DNA of 64,000 nt from Desarmillaria ectypa (GCA_030407005.1 JAUDYN010000001.1:4402001-4466000), one strand, 5' to 3'. Positions 33,262 through 45,023 are shown, counted from the first letter of the stretch. Numbers and translations: made by a program. Notes: generated by a model not told the origin, from the sequence alone.

Positions 33262-36207
33262 AGAATCTCCGAAGGGGAGGGTGGGCTGGAAGAGATTCGC
33301 TCTTTGGGATTGTTCCTTTTTCAAGTATATACATGGTCTTCGTCAGAATGTCATGAGTTTATAGTAGTGATATGCATCAATAGTTGAATAGTATTCGGTT
33401 GGAGGGGATAATTCGGTTGTGATATCCGGGTTTCGACACGTCGAGCGCCGAGGAAGCCTCCGGGGAAGGAAGTCTTATAATAAATAGTCATTCACCACTC
33501 GGTATTTTACATCCAGGGGAACATGAATTGGATCGTCTCATCGCGTGTCTGAGGTACCAGTCGGAAAAAAGGTCAAGAACACTAATCCGATTTTCAAATA
33601 CTCATACGAGGGCCGACTATCCAGGAATCCTCCGCTAAGGTCGCCTTCCCCAAACGATGCCGCAGGCAAAAAGGAAAACACCGAAATCCGAGTTGAAGTC
33701 ATATAAACGGGACTCTCCTAGCACTTTTCCGAATCATGTTTCCCAGAACCAAAAAACACAGATCTGCGAACACTCAATAGCTGCGTCAGATATGAGAAAC
33801 CGACCCCGGCGCATTTGACGGAAGGCGGTAATGTTCGGTGTTACACCATATCCAATTTTGTATTGATGATGAATAGTTATCATAAACAGCGCCCAAATAG
33901 CATTTCTTTGATTAGTGAAATACCGATGCATTGAAATGGAAGGTGATCGCATACGACGAGGTCCTTGGGCAATAAAGCGAAAAGCATCCCCGGCTCCATC
34001 CACCAGCACCCCGCAGACTGATATATCAATGACTGCCGTATACCATTATCCGTGATATATCAATCGCCGAGTTCTTTGATATATCGCCTGCAGTGGCTTA
34101 CCAAACGGTCAAAAAGGGTATATTACACAGCACATATCAATTCAGGCTTGCTCGCTGTCCGGGCTCATCGTTGGTGACAACGTCCTCGACCTTGAGTGCA
34201 AACCATTGCATGTTCCATCCCGACACATGGCCAAAAACAGATGGAGGATTTAATTCATGATCTTAGCTGAGAGCGAGATGTCGGTGACTGTAACAATTCC
34301 GAGGTTCCTAGTGATATTTTATGAGATCTACCTTTCTTTTCCTGTTGCTGTCGATCTTGCAGTACGTCTGGAATATGACCTCGTGTCCAGCATGCCATAA
34401 CTGACCCTTCAAGTTCTATTGTTACTACCTTTCTGCGATCACACGTCATCTCTCTGGCATGTCCGGTCATACTTCTGAGCCTCTGTGCTTGTCATTACGA
34501 GGGCTCGAATTGGCCTGCCGCGTGTATGTGTCCTCGAGGCTCAGCAGGGGGATCGTTCTTGCTTTCCTGGGACTATCAATACCTCCTCGGGCGGAAATCT
34601 GAGAACAGTCCAGAGTCTTTTTGCTTGACCGAATTTCGAGATATCTTTCAATTCTTACTCAGGCTAAGCATGATTTCTAATTTTAATCTCTCTCTAAGCC
34701 TCCTAGAGTCCTGATACCTACCTGACCGAAACGACGATATGTTTTCTTCCGGTATGTGAGGTGCGCTGCAGTGTGCAACTCTGTGGCTTTTTCTTGTAGA
34801 GTCGTAGTAGTAAATACACGACTACAATTATGAATCCTTGGTAGGTAGGCTGGTACGAGTGGTCTCAATATACAGCATGTAGCAAGATTTCTTCATGTCA
34901 GAATTCACCATCACGGAACAACACAGCTTAAGTACGTGAAGAGCAATGATCTTTCAGTTGAGAACGATCCCGTCAAGGTTTTTTGAGCCTGCTACAAGAC
35001 ATGTAATAATTTTCTCTTTATGTCAAGTCTCACAGTTGCATTGAACGCCATTGTTAGTAAAGTGCATTTGGAATGGATTTGTGGATTTTTCGAGCTTCGT
35101 CTGATGAAAATATGTTCAGCAATAATATAGAAACATCATTTCATTGAAAGAATACATCAGTGTCTCCCCACAGCACAATAGAGTAGAAAGGCTTTGTATT
35201 TACTATGTACTCACATGAGAATACAGGCCCCAGAGTTGTAATGTAGGGGCTCAATCTGAATAAGCAAGTCAACATGTCAAGGCCAGTAATCCGGTTCCAT
35301 CAATACCCGATCAACCGTACCAATAGGATTCATTGATCCATTCGTCCCAACCAACGTTGTGACCTCGCGAGATTGTTAACTACTACTAACCATGTCGCAT
35401 TGACCCCACCACCTCGCATCTCTACAATTCTGCGCAGGAAACTTGCGGACATAATAGCATGACTTTTTTGAGTCTGTTATACCCATGTTGATATATCAAT
35501 TCGTTAGGTACCCTTGCTCCGTCTCCGCTCTCAATATCGCACACAGAATTAGCGAGTGTTCTGCTTTTTTTCCAGCTCCATATATATTCACACCAAGTTG
35601 TGCTTAGTGAATACCTTCTGCTGCTACCAGCGCAAGGTCGTCGTCGCTTTCAAAACTCTAAGCAGTGTGATATCACTAGTTTCCAAGCGAACTCGTGCGA
35701 AGGATCGAACTTGACAAGTTTGATGGTATCTTGACCCCTCATCTTACGCGCCAACTACCCCCTTCGTTCTGCTAGGAAAGGAAACAAGACGCACAATCTC
35801 GCAGGCTCATTTGAGGAGGACTTGTTCTTTTGTCTTCTTGTGTGCAATCCCAATGACTCGCAGATGTGTGGGATCGCCTCGATTGAGCGTCTGTATGCAT
35901 ATCGTGTGCTGATACTCTTGTATGGCGGGCCGACGCTGCTTACAGCAGGGAGATCTGACGTCTGACTCCGAACTCCGTAAGGGCTGTATATCTCGTGACA
36001 GTTTGGTAGAGACAAAGTTCTCCAAATTTACTACGTATCTGATACCGCTCACAATGAAGAAGAAACAAGCATGCTGAGGCAGTTGAAACGCGATATTTGA
36101 GCCCATATTGTTCCGAATCAAGAGGCTACATAGCCGTTGTCAGTAAATTGATGTTTTCTAGGAAAGAATAAAAATAGAACTATTACCCGACTAGGTAAGC
36201 ATGTATT
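33262..36207. other. Intergenic mosaic, no gene seen
   Basis: 33430-33560 is an inverted match to the 30710-30850 region. 33590-33810 resembles 30360-30600 in direct orientation. 34020-34085 holds three GATATATC palindromes, and another is at 35491. 35730-36200 pairs with 28071-28680. Open frames such as 34255-34470 and 35807-36121 on the minus strand show no recognised domain. Confidence 0.45.
34017..34083. repeat. Cluster of GATATATC palindromes
   Basis: Three copies of TGATATATC (near 34020, 34053 and 34077), two followed by AAT, within 65 bases. The 8-base core is its own reverse complement. A further TTGATATATCAATTCG is at about 35489. Confidence 0.5.
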
Positions 36208-36297
36208 CGGATACGGGGAATCGAACGCCGAGCTGCCGCGGAAATTTTTTCATGAAAATGAAATACGGAAATGTTAGCCATTATAGCATATCCAACT
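36208..36297 (-). tRNA. tRNA-Glu-like relic, copy 2
   Basis: Minus strand. The acceptor stem pairs well (TTGGATA with TATCCGA), and the D region TGCTATAATGGCTAACAT is tRNA-Glu-like. The T arm has a mismatch (CGGCG against CCCCG), and the anticodon region holds extra A/T-rich bases. It lies in the segment duplicated from 28071-28770, so it is a decayed copy rather than an independent gene. Confidence 0.4.
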
Positions 36298-36647
36298 TGT
36301 TGAAGATGATAATATCAAGTAGTTGCCATAATCAGTGCCAAGAGATGACGAATCGACAATTTGTTCCCGGCTTGATCGACAGGTTAGCTTCGAATACAAA
36401 ATATTTGGTATCCTCCTTGTATTAGCGTGAATTTTGTTATGAGGCTATTGTTTGAGATTCCCTAACGAATTCAATGAATGATAGACACGCTGCACTGGAC
36501 TGAAAATGATAAATAAACAGAAGACAAAAAATTACGCCGATCCACGCTCAGATCATAGCCAGAATTGGCCGCCGGTTGATCCAGGCACACATTACAACAT
36601 AATTTTTTGTCCCTTCTTCTTTGACAACCACCACGACAGAAACCAAC

Positions 36648-37651
36648 ATGACTGCTCTACCGAGTATACACGAAATGTTTCCTGGTAAATCTTGGACAAA
36701 TTTTCATGTTGGATGAAACTGATTTCAGCAGATTACCTCCTACAGCAACGACCACCGCCAGTGCCGCCACTATCATCGACGGACCTATGCTCTACCGTCT
36801 TTATCTTGCACACGAATTCCGAGTCGCAACTGACTCATGAATATACGACTGATGAGACGCTCGCGGACCAAATGCGCAAGCATATCTGCAAGATCTGCCA
36901 TAAGCGCTTCAACCGCCCGAGTAGCCTACGAATACACCAGAATACTCACACAGGTGACACTCGTAAGTCACAGCCACTGCTATCTGTCCGGCGCTTACGT
37001 GTGTCGGTCGTAGCCTTTCGCTGTCCATATCCTGGTTGCGGACGGTCGTTCAACGTGAACTCCAACATGCAGAGGCATTACCGAAACCATTCAATGACCG
37101 GCGGTCCGGCGAGCGTTTATCCGAAGGAAGGCCGCTCATCGTCTCAGCATCACCCGACGCATTGCTCGTCGACGCCGTCCTATAACCCGTCGACGCCGCC
37201 ACATCGACCCCCCGCCACACGCCATCTGTTCCCCGCCACGCTCCCAAAACGCGCCTCTGTGTCCACCACGCTATTATCCCCAGCGGAAATCCCAGATCGT
37301 ACCCGTCCCCTCACAGCATCGTATACCCCCTCTTTGTCGCCACCGCCTATCTCCCCTCTATCCTCGCATCGTCCCAAGATCAACCGTGGCGCATATGTCT
37401 GGTGCCCGTCGTCGTCGGATTCCGAGGACGAGGACGCGGGTGCGAGGGAGCCCAGCTTCAAGCTGCATGCTGCGAGCTTTAGCGATGTGCCGAGAGCGTG
37501 TACTGAGTGGCGCGATACGGACTACGGGTTGGACGCATATCGATATAGGGAAGATGTTGACCGGGAGGCCAAGAGACGGCGCGTCGAGTACTATGAGGAA
37601 GAAAGCAGATGGCCTTGTTGGGATCGGGTATCGGATATCCGCACGAAATAG
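36648..37651 (+). CDS. C2H2 zinc-finger transcription regulator
   Basis: Predicted 302-residue nuclear DNA-binding protein. Exons: 36648-36684, 36729-36962, 37014-37651. The first exon gives MTALPSIHEMFP and joins to ADYLLQQR in frame, a better start than any inside the open frame. Two adjacent fingers follow: CKICHKRF...LRIHQNTH and CPYPGCGRSF...MQRHYRNH (Cys2-His2 each), linked by THTGDTPFR. The C-terminal half is Ser/Pro-rich with an acidic patch (DSEDEDAG), typical of activation or regulatory regions. The second intron (36963-37013, 51 nt) is a multiple of three and lacks stops, so an intron-retaining form would insert 17 residues between the fingers. The target genes cannot be read from the sequence. 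Confidence 0.85.
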
Positions 37652-38429
37652 CTAACAGGCAAATATTGGCGACGAGCAGGTTTCCTCGCCGTTTCAATGT
37701 ACTATAACATCTTCCCTTCTTGAGCTCCTCATTAAATTGTATCATATCATGTCTTTACTAGTCCAACCTTTTGCCAGCTATGAATAAATTGTACTTTGAA
37801 AAGCTAATCTTCCATGGCACTCTGGGTTCAACGTTATACGGTGACATTGCTACCTCTCATTCTTGGTTATTCTTATTTTTACTGTCACGGCAGCTCGGAG
37901 TTCGAGGTTCGATTACCCGAGTCAGATCATACACATTGCCTCGATTTTGTTGAATTAGGGTTAAAGGACTGATTGCTGGCGTAATAGGGAGGGGGAGATA
38001 TTGAGATGCGGCAGTGTCGGAGTTCATGCAAGTACCTACCCCCCCCTAAAAAAAACAACGTGAACGGCGGAGATGCAATCACCGAGCAAGCGCACAAAGA
38101 GTTACCACCAAGAGTTAACTTCGTCGTGCACGCGGCGGTGCTTGGGCCCATGAAAACAACGAGGCACAAACAAACGCAGACCGCGGCGACACAATGTATG
38201 TATGTCCGAGTCACTGTCCCCGCTGCGATTGGCTAGCTTGAGGATGAACGGCTCGCTGTCGGACAGTTGCTTAACATGGATATCGTAGCTATATGCCGCT
38301 GTAAACCCGTGAATACGGCACATGGTGGTGGTACTTGTAGTCCACAAGAACATTAAAGAGACGTTAACTAAATTTAACCCTTCCCAAAACGGATTGGGCG
38401 TTTAGTTCGATTGTCGTGAGGATTGAAAG
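37652..38429. other. Intergenic, normal CpG content
   Basis: No gene seen. Open frames at 38006-38236 plus and 38102-38353 minus have no recognised motif. CpG frequency drops sharply at about 38430. Confidence 0.4.
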
Positions 38430-38987
38430 AGCTGCCTGCGGTATGATGATGGATACCTAAGGGATTCAATAGTTTCATTTGCACATAGTAATTCTGGGCT
38501 ACAATAGATAAATGTTTTATAGTTTGAATAACGTCTGAACAACACAAATTTAAGATTATTATGTCACTGAACACAATCTGACTCATACAGACTGCCTGGT
38601 TGCAGTGTACTTGCACTAAACACAGATTCTGGTCTGTATCTTGGGCTTTCTGTCTGTAACTTTCTGAACATATTGCTTTCTGGACTGTTCTTGCACACAC
38701 AAAGTCACCAGGTCACAACAAACACTATTCTGGTGGGTCCAGGACTCGAAGCTCTTAGCCAATAAACCCATACTATTCACTTGGTAGCATTCCAGGAGCA
38801 AGCAACCTGCTGTCCTGCTGCTACAGGTTGGTATTTATACTATTCTACCTCTATCTACATGTCCAATCTTTCCAGGTAATATTATTACACTTGCTGATGC
38901 AATCAGGCAGGTATGAGGTCATAGTCCAGCTACAACCATCAGTTTCTAAAACTTGGAAGGTTATCAGGTAAGTAGAATCATACTTGA

Positions 38988-39199
38988 TGTTACTGGGCTT
39001 TCTGGTTATATTTACACACACTTTCTTATAAGTGCAGTTACAAACATAGTTTGTATAAAATTGAATTTTGTATGCAATTTCAAGGGTGTATGCCTGGCAG
39101 GCATATCAGTACCTAATTGTATCCCAGTATTGTGCCAAATTGGTGGTACTGAAGGTTCAGGAATCTTTCAGCACAATCTTTCAGTTGCAAATCCCAACA
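38988..39199. repeat. LTR family E-like copy 2
   Basis: The 3' half (39109-39199) matches 4550-4638 and 45145-45230. It ends ATCCCAACA exactly where the fungalysin pseudogene begins. The 5' end is placed at TGTTACTGGG by analogy with family C; flanks CTTGA and ATCTA do not match, so that end is uncertain. Confidence 0.5.
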
Positions 39200-39680
39200 A
39201 TCTAGTATTCATAATATCATCCATATAATTTGCTGCATTCATATGCAAGCTGTGACTGGCAGAAGGGTTCTGCAGGACACACTTATGAGCTTCATCATTC
39301 CAGTTTTGGTTGGTTTGTATCCACATATCATGTGCATTGAGCATTGAAGCACCTTCATCCACAAAAATAACATGGGCAATGCTCACAAATGGCAATTCCA
39401 TGGCTGGAGAGAGAGCATGTTGATGAAGAGATGGAGCCAGATGAGGTTGCCTTCTGAGTCTTCCATCATGGTTGAAGAGAACCTGTATGCCTAGACAAGT
39501 CCAGCATAGGCACTGTGAAGCATATTGACCCATACTTTGCCAATGTCTGGATGATGAGTATTAAATGAAGCATAACATTGAAGGAAAAATAGGGGTACAT
39601 AACATGGACCTTGTGGAGCTGCTGTATGGAAAAGTACCAGAGAGGGTTGATAGTACTAAGAGTGTCTTTAGATGCTAGGA
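39200..39680 (-). pseudogene. Fungalysin (M36) pseudogene fragment, CpG-decayed
   Basis: Minus strand, collinear with the C-terminal third of the fungalysin at 56229-58536 (its 56245-56720). Readable remnants include DMWIQTNQNWNDEAHKC and HMNAANYMDD against DAWIQADQNRYDGANKC and GVNAANYVDD. Introns equivalent to those of the live gene are still present, so it arose by DNA duplication, not retroposition. The zinc-site region is absent. At 39594-39645 three CpG sites of the live gene have become CA or TG. It is interrupted at its 3' end by the LTR E-like copy. Confidence 0.8.
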
Positions 39681-40190
39681 GGGTATTACAATTTTCCTCT
39701 TATATTATCTTATCCAGATGCTACTTACTATCTTATCAGACTATCTAAGCACCCAGATTCCTTACCTCATCAAGAACTCATACACAGTCATACAAGGTGA
39801 ATCACTAGGATGCATAGACCATATGCATGTTCTCTTACACATAAACACCAGGACTTTCAGGCAAGGCACCTGAAGCACTTGTAGACATCACTTCTTACTT
39901 CTTTTCAGTCTAGTTACTGCACTGATACCAGACCAACCAGAGTTGTTTGACTGTGACTATGTATACTCTGATGCTCTTGGAATTTCAGGCCAGGAAACCA
40001 TATGATATACACATTGACTCACAGTACTTATCATTAGAATACCCAGTTTTGTATATAAGCAGGTGAAGCTGTGGCCTTAAGCCCCAGCTTCAGACTAACA
40101 TTTATTCTCCCAACATCTTACTCTTATCTCCCTCTTCATGAACTAAGTACTTAGTCAATTGACAAGTTGCCATTCATTACTTGACACCAA

Positions 40191-40288
40191 AGGTGACTGC
40201 CCGAATGCAAAGCCGCCTTGGTGTTTGGTCTTGTTTGTCAAGTCCACTGGTGGAACTGAGAACATTGTTGTAGGAGGGGTCGAAGGCA
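40191..40288. other. Boundary of CpG-starved block
   Basis: CpG content returns to normal here. Nothing else is identified before the metacaspase remnant. Confidence 0.3.
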
Positions 40289-40928
40289 TTGGCAGAGGAT
40301 AGAGAGGGGGTTGCTGATAGAGAATCGCACATCGTCAGTGCGCTTCTGAGCATCATGACGAACTCCGATATTGAAGCACTCTGCCCCATATATCGCGACA
40401 CCGTTGGCGACAACGGTGAACCTGTTTCCGACGTTAGTGATCGTGAATTCAATGCGAATTTAACACTAATTTCTCGAGTCAAGGGTCACTATATAACAGT
40501 GATTCTTGACTGCTGCCATTCGGGTAGTGCCAGTCGGAGCTCACCAGAGCGGGGATCACGGGGGTCTCCCCCAACGATGCGGACGACAGCTCAAGACATG
40601 CTCCTAGCTGGTGAGGCGAGTCTGGGGAGTTTTCCTGGATACCGCTCAATTCTAACGAAGGAATGGCAACTGGATATGGATTCCCACGTTGTTCCTTGCA
40701 GCTTGCAAGGAGTATCAGTTCGCAAAGGCGAAAAAGGTGAAAGGGGAAGATGGCGCGGTGAAGTATATCGGAATTTTCACGGACTCGCTCGTGCGTGTTC
40801 TCCGGTCCGGTCACCTCAAGAAAGAGACGACATACGCTGATCTCGTCCATCTTTTGGACAGAATGCCTCACCAGACGCCGGTCGTTGCTGGAAATCGCAA
40901 GGGCTCGTGTATCTGGTATCAGGAATGA
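40289..40928 (+). pseudogene. Metacaspase (C14) pseudogene, N-terminally truncated
   Basis: The plus strand encodes the second half of a caspase-fold domain: EALCPIYRDTVGDNGE, then HYITVILDCCHSGSAS with the catalytic cysteine region DCCHSG. After a one-base frameshift at about 40690-40695, the C-terminal part follows (FLAACKEYQFAKA ... YIGIFTDSLVRVL ... HQTPVVAGNRKG) to a TGA at 40926-40928. The first half, including the SGHG catalytic histidine motif of the family, is missing. The break lies about 100 bases from the CpG-starved block, so a repeat insertion or deletion probably removed the 5' end. Intact relatives cleave after Arg/Lys; this copy cannot. Confidence 0.75.
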
Positions 40929-41355
40929 GTTTATTATTGGTCGTTTTCTTCGTGTTTTGATCATTGATCATATTCCTTTTGGCTTTTCATTTTGCATTGT
41001 CTAGGCTTTCCTTCGCATTGGATGTGTTTTCTGTGCATAGATGTAAACAGGATGTAGCTTATAAATAGAGTATTTTACATTGTAATTTTAATGTATTTCT
41101 TAAGCATACCTCATGATAGCAGTCAAGTGGAACCTCAACAAAATGCTGGACCATGACATAAGGGCGTGATAATGAACACCTAGATCCAATTTTAGCAAGA
41201 GAAATATGAAGGCGGTTCTGTCGGTGATGCAATAGGACCTGAACTGGTGGTTTTCTTTGGAAGTTTGGTAAGAACAAACAACGAGGTTCCCCAAACAACA
41301 CACATTGAATGGCACTTTCAAGCTTCCTGCTCTCACTACCTTGTGACATCGACGT
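40929..41355. other. Intergenic, no gene seen
   Basis: AT-rich spacer between the metacaspase remnant and the LTR C copy. Open frames on the minus strand (41059-41349) overlap in several frames without a recognised motif. Confidence 0.35.
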
Positions 41356-41572
41356 TGTTGGAATCCTGGGTGTTGCGCAGGGTAGACTCCAGGCTAGTAA
41401 AGCCAGATGTAAGGGAATTGTTATTCTATGGCTCCTACAGAGCTCATATTTATACTACTTCGCACTAGGATCTAGAATGTACTACAACTTTCTACGACTC
41501 TCGTGCTTACTCATCGACTCTCGGCATGATGCCGGATTGCTCCTTCTAGAACTTTCCGGCAAAATCCCAACA
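41356..41572. repeat. Solo LTR, family C (217 bp)
   Basis: Exact target duplication GACGT at 41351-41355 and 41573-41577. Starts TGTTGGAATCCTGGG and ends AAAATCCCAACA, an inverted terminal match TGTTGG/CCAACA. It is the cleanest copy of family C and shows the empty site of the nested insertion at 20700. Confidence 0.93.
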
Positions 41573-41577
41573 GACGT

Positions 41578-43134
41578 CTTCGGCAAAGTACGGTGAGGCA
41601 AAACCTCGACTATTAAAGTCATTATTCCTTCATAAGCTTTGAGTAAATAGATACTCAAGAACGTGAAGTTCCGTGTTTGGAATAGTTATTGCAAAAGGTC
41701 ACGTAGAGCTCTGCGTGTAATTTGCGTGGTAATATGGATAAGGTTGAGTATCCAGAGATTCGATGAATCGGCAAGGTTTCACAAGTCAATTTCGTATTTT
41801 GTTGTCACAGAAACTGGTTCGGTTCATCGATACCTTATCACTGGCAGATAAAGCACATCACCTAGCGCGAAATAAGCAAGATTTTTTGATAGACGTGGAA
41901 TCACAGTTTCCTACCAACAGTTTGAATATATGAATAAGCTGCGCCGTGAAAACGTGTTGCAAGAGGAGATGAAAAAGTCGGGTTCCCGCCTAACGCGTCA
42001 GCGGAGTATTACCGCCATGTATGTAGGGGTGCATGGTGACATCATAGGTCGGGGGAGTACGAAGATGACAGAATGCAAGAAATTATAAAGTGGGAATTCT
42101 GGCATTTAGCCCAAAAATGGAGGTTAGATTAAAAGCCACCAACTTCTTTGATGATTCAGCAATCGACCATAAAGTAGGGCTGCTTCCCACGAGGGCGATC
42201 CTTGATTTGGATTGAGTGCATCTGTGCTTGACTGAATGGGTTGATTGGAGTCATGATGGAAGGCCACGAAAAGGCCTGGAAAACTTGACTTGTAATTACA
42301 GTGGTCGCTGATGAACAACTTGGCGCTCAGAGTGATACGACGCACCCTATGAACGCAGCATATCCTGTGTTTAAATCGACACTCGTTGCGTGATTGTATT
42401 GGGCCGTGATGACCTAGGCTGCATGTATATATATGCTGCAAGGAGCTATGTTGAGTCCGTGGTGAGAGTTATTAGCAAGCCAGTATGATAAATGCCTGAA
42501 CATGAATGATTTCAAAAGCATTACAAAAACAGAAAGACGAAAGAATATAAACGAAAACAAGTAATCCAGTCTGATGCAATACTAAAGATAAAATTATAAT
42601 AAGTGTGAAGTAAAAATGGCCGAAGGAATCGGCTCAATTACGCCGCGAACTATTAGTGGGCACGGTGAGTAGCTGTTCAGCGTGAGGACGATGCACGTAC
42701 ACATAAAATCGGGCGGGTTGTAACCATATTAAACTGACCGCCATAGTTGTGGGCTGCTCCACGGCTGTAGGACTAATGAGCGGGATATTAGTCCCGCAGT
42801 TGATAGCAGACCTACCGGACTATTGAGGGTACTGATATCTGTGGTACTGAGTCAGCTATAGCGAGAGTTTGGGTAAGGAGATACGTACGAGCGACGAGGC
42901 ATTGGTAGCGTGCGATTACTGGCCGTCCGTTCTGAGTAAATTGGTACCAACAAACTTCACCAGGCGACCATGGAGCTTGTGGGGACCACTGTCTTTCATG
43001 ATGGTTTCCTCCGTATGCGGGCATTCTTCAGACGATAGGGAGATAGTAGTCGATGATTAGTGAGTTGCGAGAGACGAGTTAACATTTTTTTCACGTTCTT
43101 CAAGGTGACTTAAGTAGTCGATGCGACAGGAAAC
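41578..43134. other. Intergenic, no confident gene
   Basis: A plus frame at 42869-43060 (RTSDEALVACDYWPSVLSKLV...) reads like protein and ends near a GTGAGT donor at about 43060, but no acceptor joins it in frame to the gene at 43135. It may be an upstream exon of another form or chance. A minus frame at 42124-42441 is unrecognised. Confidence 0.35.
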
Positions 43135-44227
43135 ATGACTGTGACCCATCCTTCACAGCAGGCTCGAGTCAAGCGGAAAGTTATTACCGTGTTTCCCACT
43201 CATCCCATTCATCGGAATGTCTTGCCAGTGGTGGGTTACTCGGAAATAACCACGATCGGACATTGTAATATGGCAGAGGTGAGTAGGCAGTGTCAGTAGC
43301 AGGCGGTCCGAGTTCCGAGTCTGGCGCCTGGAGGAAAATTGGCGCTGAACCACAATGACCAGCTATGTTCAGCGACATCATATCAGATAAACAGCACTCT
43401 AGCTGTTCCTACTGCTGTAACTGGTACGTCCCAATATCGGGGCAACATGGGTCGGACTAGTTGAGATATATTTTTGTGGTGGAAGACTGCGCATTAAACA
43501 GCAGTACCGAAGGGAAAGCGCTTGTATGCAACGGACACACAGAAAGTAATTTGGGGTAATAGGGAGTAGTTTCCATTGGAATGGAACAGATACTGCTGTT
43601 GAATGAGTCATCGTAAAATTAAAAAGACCTGATATGTATGTCGTCGAAACTCAAGGAAAGAAACCGCATCTATTGACGGGGGCGGTTCCAGGAACGCACA
43701 TCAGCAATACTAACTACAAGACCTTCATTAACACTAAAACCTGTTACAAGAAATCGGAAATTGAACTCACCCGCGGTGCAGGGCGGTATACTGGGTATGG
43801 ATTATACGGAGTCCATTGAGATGTATCTACATAAAGCCGTAAATAAAGTTTAGTGGTGAACCAGAAATGGCGTACGTGGCACATTCACGACTGTTCTATT
43901 TGTACTGACATCTATTAGAGCAACGTATTAGCGATGTTCAATATTCCGATGAAAATGGAGACTTACGAGTTGTTAGGGTTAGCCCAAGTAACACAGCAGG
44001 ACGTCGGCGCCGTGCCTCATATCGATTGTTACGCAAACGGGCGGGTCGGGGTAGAAATATCAAAGCGTGGAATTTATTATACTGTAAGCCAAGCGAAACT
44101 ACAGCGGCTAAGAGGAAGCTGGAAAAGAACTGCTATTGTCTTCGGTGGTAAGGTGGCCCGGACTGTGGCACAGCAATGCAAAATTACTCCTGTCATGCCT
44201 GAGTTTCTGCACGAAGGAAGTGTATAG
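43135..44227 (+). CDS. Unrecognised intact five-exon gene, 250 residues
   Basis: I do not recognise this protein. Five exons, 43135-43278, 43363-43423, 43502-43555, 43608-43794 and 43921-44227, join by GT-AG introns of 84, 78, 52 and 126 nt. They keep one frame of exactly 251 codons, ending TAG at 44225-44227. That consistency is the main evidence for a gene. No signal peptide is visible. The N-terminus is basic (ARVKRKVITVFP). The middle has alternating hydrophobic strands (KVIWVIVKLKRPDMYVVETQ) and GAVPGTHISNTNYKTFINT. The C-terminal exon has MFNIPMKMETYELLGLAQVT and NGRVGVEISKRGIYYTV. A mostly beta, cytosolic protein is my guess. Additional 5' exons are possible. It sits between repeats with no paralogue in the window. 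Confidence 0.6.
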
Positions 44228-45023
44228 TGGCACTGAAAAAAATTCCTTGTACTGTTTCCATCCGGTCAGAAACAGAATTCTTCCCACTAAATATGATTTC
44301 TAACAGATGGAAACATGTCTAAAGAAACTTTTTCAACTCCACAAACCATTTCCGTTAAATTTCCTTTGGGTTGACATTATTAGAGGTCAGGAGTGAATCT
44401 CCTTCGCCTGGTCAGCGATGAATGACAACAGTGCCAACTCTTCCTCTACTACGGCACCTTGTATGTCAGTAAGTATGGCACTTCACTTGATGATATACTA
44501 GAACCTGCAATAAAATACATCTTGAGTCGGAATCTGCAATGAACACTGAGACAAAGGTTACTTATTTGAACATTTCCAGCTGTCCATGGTACTATCGTTT
44601 GTCTTCCTTACCAAAGCCTAGTATCATACATATATTGCCAGTAGAGCACGAAAATCCTGAAAGAGATACTCAAGAGTCTCATGGTCGAAGCCACCCCAAC
44701 CTGACATCCATTCTTACTTGGATGATAGAGAGCACTTGATGTCTATCACCTGCGATACATGAAGGATATCAATAACGGTGCATGATAGCGGTGGTCAGGA
44801 GGTAGAAGGGGGCATCCAATTTGCAATGAAAAACGAACACCCATGTGGCTCGCTTATTTTCCACCACGTACTCAGTCGCGTCGAGTCTTTTAAAATACTC
44901 ATGTTCCTATGATATTTAGCTATGCTATGGATTACGCAGTTTTATTTAAATAGGACGGTAATTTAGTAAATTCAATAATAACTTCATTCATCATACTTGT
45001 GCTCAACTGCCTGCTATACTAAG
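44228..45023. other. Intergenic, includes inverted repeat copy
   Basis: 44262-44398 is the inverted match to 23216-23352. No gene seen in the rest. The last five bases (CTAAG) are the left target duplication of the next LTR. Confidence 0.45.

Larger units (their letters stand above)
38430..40190. other. CpG-starved block with dead repeats
   Basis: Only a handful of CpG dinucleotides in about 1.75 kb, against normal content on both sides. It contains an LTR E-like copy (about 38988-39199) and a fungalysin pseudogene (39200-39680). The rest is unrecognised. Composition and content match the left block at 1-4640. Confidence 0.65.

Noticed and set aside
42869..43060. Upstream exon of the unknown gene at 43135
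   Set aside because: Its donor phase does not match any acceptor before 43135, so it cannot be joined in frame.
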